Assembly (NCBI GenBank): GCA_023091735.1
Contig: JALKBU010001182.1
Span: forward strand, 1 to 15,293
Direction: 5' to 3'
Source of the DNA: Trichomonas tenax
Taxonomy: Eukaryota; Parabasalia; Trichomonadida; Trichomonadidae
DNA: 15,293 bases
In this document: piece by piece, positions 14,395 through 15,293 of the stretch
How positions within the stretch are numbered: the stretch's first letter is position 1
Layout of the letters: the number at the start of each line of letters is the position of its first letter
Made by a program: the position numbers and the translations under genes
The notes under the pieces: model-generated
Databases searched by the model: none
What the model was told of the DNA's origin: nothing
What the model saw: only the letters and a program-made list of their open reading frames with translations

Positions 14395-15273
14395 TTATTT
14401 CTTCTGATACGTTGTGAGTCTTTTGCCTTTAATTATTTTTGAGTCTTTCGTAAATGATTCTTTAACATTTCTCAACATTCCAAAACCTCGTGACGAAATA
14501 TTAACACCAAAGTAATTATTATACATTTCCGTTAATTCATTAACTTCAACAGATTCGTTTGGGATTAAATCGAGAAATGAATTGAAATCTTTATTTTTAT
14601 CTTGAGTTTTAACATTTATGACTTCAGCAACTAATGGCTTATTGTTAATTTCAACAATTGTAGTTTCGTTTGAATCTTCTACGTAAGTGATGGATTTATT
14701 CTTTACGAAATCACAACCTATCTGTTGTTTCCAAATATACGATAAATCTTCCATTCGATCCTCTACACATATCTTAAATTCTTCATTTAATATTTCGGGT
14801 AATTCTTTCATCATTGCTTGATTTAATTGACTTATACAAGATTCAGCATATAATTTAACAACCTTTGAATCGTTCATTTCTTCGTCATCATCAATATAAT
14901 TAATTTGTTGTTCAGTGAATTTGTAAATTACATAATGGATTTTTTCGATTAATTTCAAACATTGACTTTTAAGTGTTGATTCCATTTTATAAAATTCAAC
15001 TGATTCAGAATTTTTAATATTCATTGACATTTTCAGTAATGAGTTCTTCATTGAATCCATAAACTTTAAAATTATGTTCATTGCTGATTTTGAGTTCTTG
15101 CAACGATAAACGCTTTCAATAGTTTTTGTATAATCTTTATGAGCCTTTGGCTCTGAACCCGAAAGGTTTTCTTTCTTTGTTAAATTCTTGACCTTATCAA
15201 CGAACATGTCGAAATAAGAAGAAATTAGGTCTTTATGATAATACGATATCTTTTCGTTAATAAACTCTTTCAT
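14395..15273 (-). CDS. 292-aa protein with winged-helix-like C-terminus
   Basis: The frame begins MKEFINEKISYYHKDLISS and ends KRLTTYQKK. Residues 1-185 are mostly charged and helical, with several possible coiled-coil stretches. The last 65 residues (SFLDLIPNESVEVNELTEMY, NNYFGVNISSRGFGMLRNV, then KIIKGKRLTTYQ) have the helix, turn, S-S-R-G-F-G helix and strand order seen in winged-helix tails of viral D5-type helicases and in the tail of the helicase at 6408. A DNA-binding or replication-associated role is therefore plausible, but no catalytic motif is visible and I do not recognise a family. The start lies 20 bp from the window end, so an upstream extension cannot be fully excluded. Confidence 0.7.
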   Translation of the reverse strand: MKEFINEKISYYHKDLISSYFDMFVDKVKNLTKKENLSGSEPKAHKDYTKTIESVYRCKNSKSAMNIILKFMDSMKNSLLKMSMNIKNSESVEFYKMESTLKSQCLKLIEKIHYVIYKFTEQQINYIDDDEEMNDSKVVKLYAESCISQLNQAMMKELPEILNEEFKICVEDRMEDLSYIWKQQIGCDFVKNKSITYVEDSNETTIVEINNKPLVAEVINVKTQDKNKDFNSFLDLIPNESVEVNELTEMYNNYFGVNISSRGFGMLRNVKESFTKDSKIIKGKRLTTYQKK

Positions 15274-15293
15274 ATTTCTAATAACATCATCCG

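Overview
The window looks like nuclear DNA of an A+T-rich protist carrying a decaying, virus-derived element. The best guess for the host is a parabasalid such as Trichomonas or Tritrichomonas. The left 2.47 kb encodes ankyrin-type repeats (SPLSIAIE..SLEIVQYLVEHGADVN) in the style of the large ankyrin families of those genomes. Genes further right are intronless, closely packed and sit behind very short A/T-rich leaders. The host assignment is inference; no rRNA or tRNA is present to settle it.

Layout. (1) 1-2472: nested repeat array. Nine near-identical ankyrin modules and a terminal cap are separated by variable numbers of a 37-bp minisatellite; the modules fall in different frames, so the array cannot be one protein. 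(2) 2473-3103: no gene recognised. (3) 3104-5632, plus strand: a degraded 'left block' with a frameshifted small gene, an unrecognised 287-codon frame, a broken A32-like packaging ATPase and a truncated start. (4) 5613-6407: non-coding, with GC-rich hairpins, a repeated 16-bp perfect palindrome and several inverted and direct repeats; a plausible element boundary. (5) 6408-15273: a compact 'right block' of viral replication and packaging genes: AEP primase plus D5-like SF3 helicase (one ancestral gene, now in three frames), two small plus-strand genes, a winged-helix-like protein, a family B DNA polymerase interrupted by one stop, a KilA-N protein, a 44-residue membrane protein, two unrecognised proteins and an intact A32-like ATPase.

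How the genes fit together. Primase-helicase opens and unwinds DNA, PolB copies it, the A32-like ATPase would pump DNA into a capsid, and KilA-N and winged-helix proteins would regulate. This is the core of Polinton/Maverick, Polinton-like virus and NCLDV-type genomes. I see no integrase, capsid protein or maturation protease in the window. Both core replication genes are broken here, while the ATPase, KilA-N and several unknown genes remain open, so this copy is probably not autonomous.

Most interesting points: the unusual polymerase (protease-like N-terminal module, no visible exonuclease, very short motif A to B spacing, N-x-D in place of D-T-D, and a stop codon just before that motif); two divergent ATPases; a promoter-like 12-mer (TTTTTATCTTTA) placed 8-9 nt before three start codons; and the palindrome/hairpin region between the blocks.
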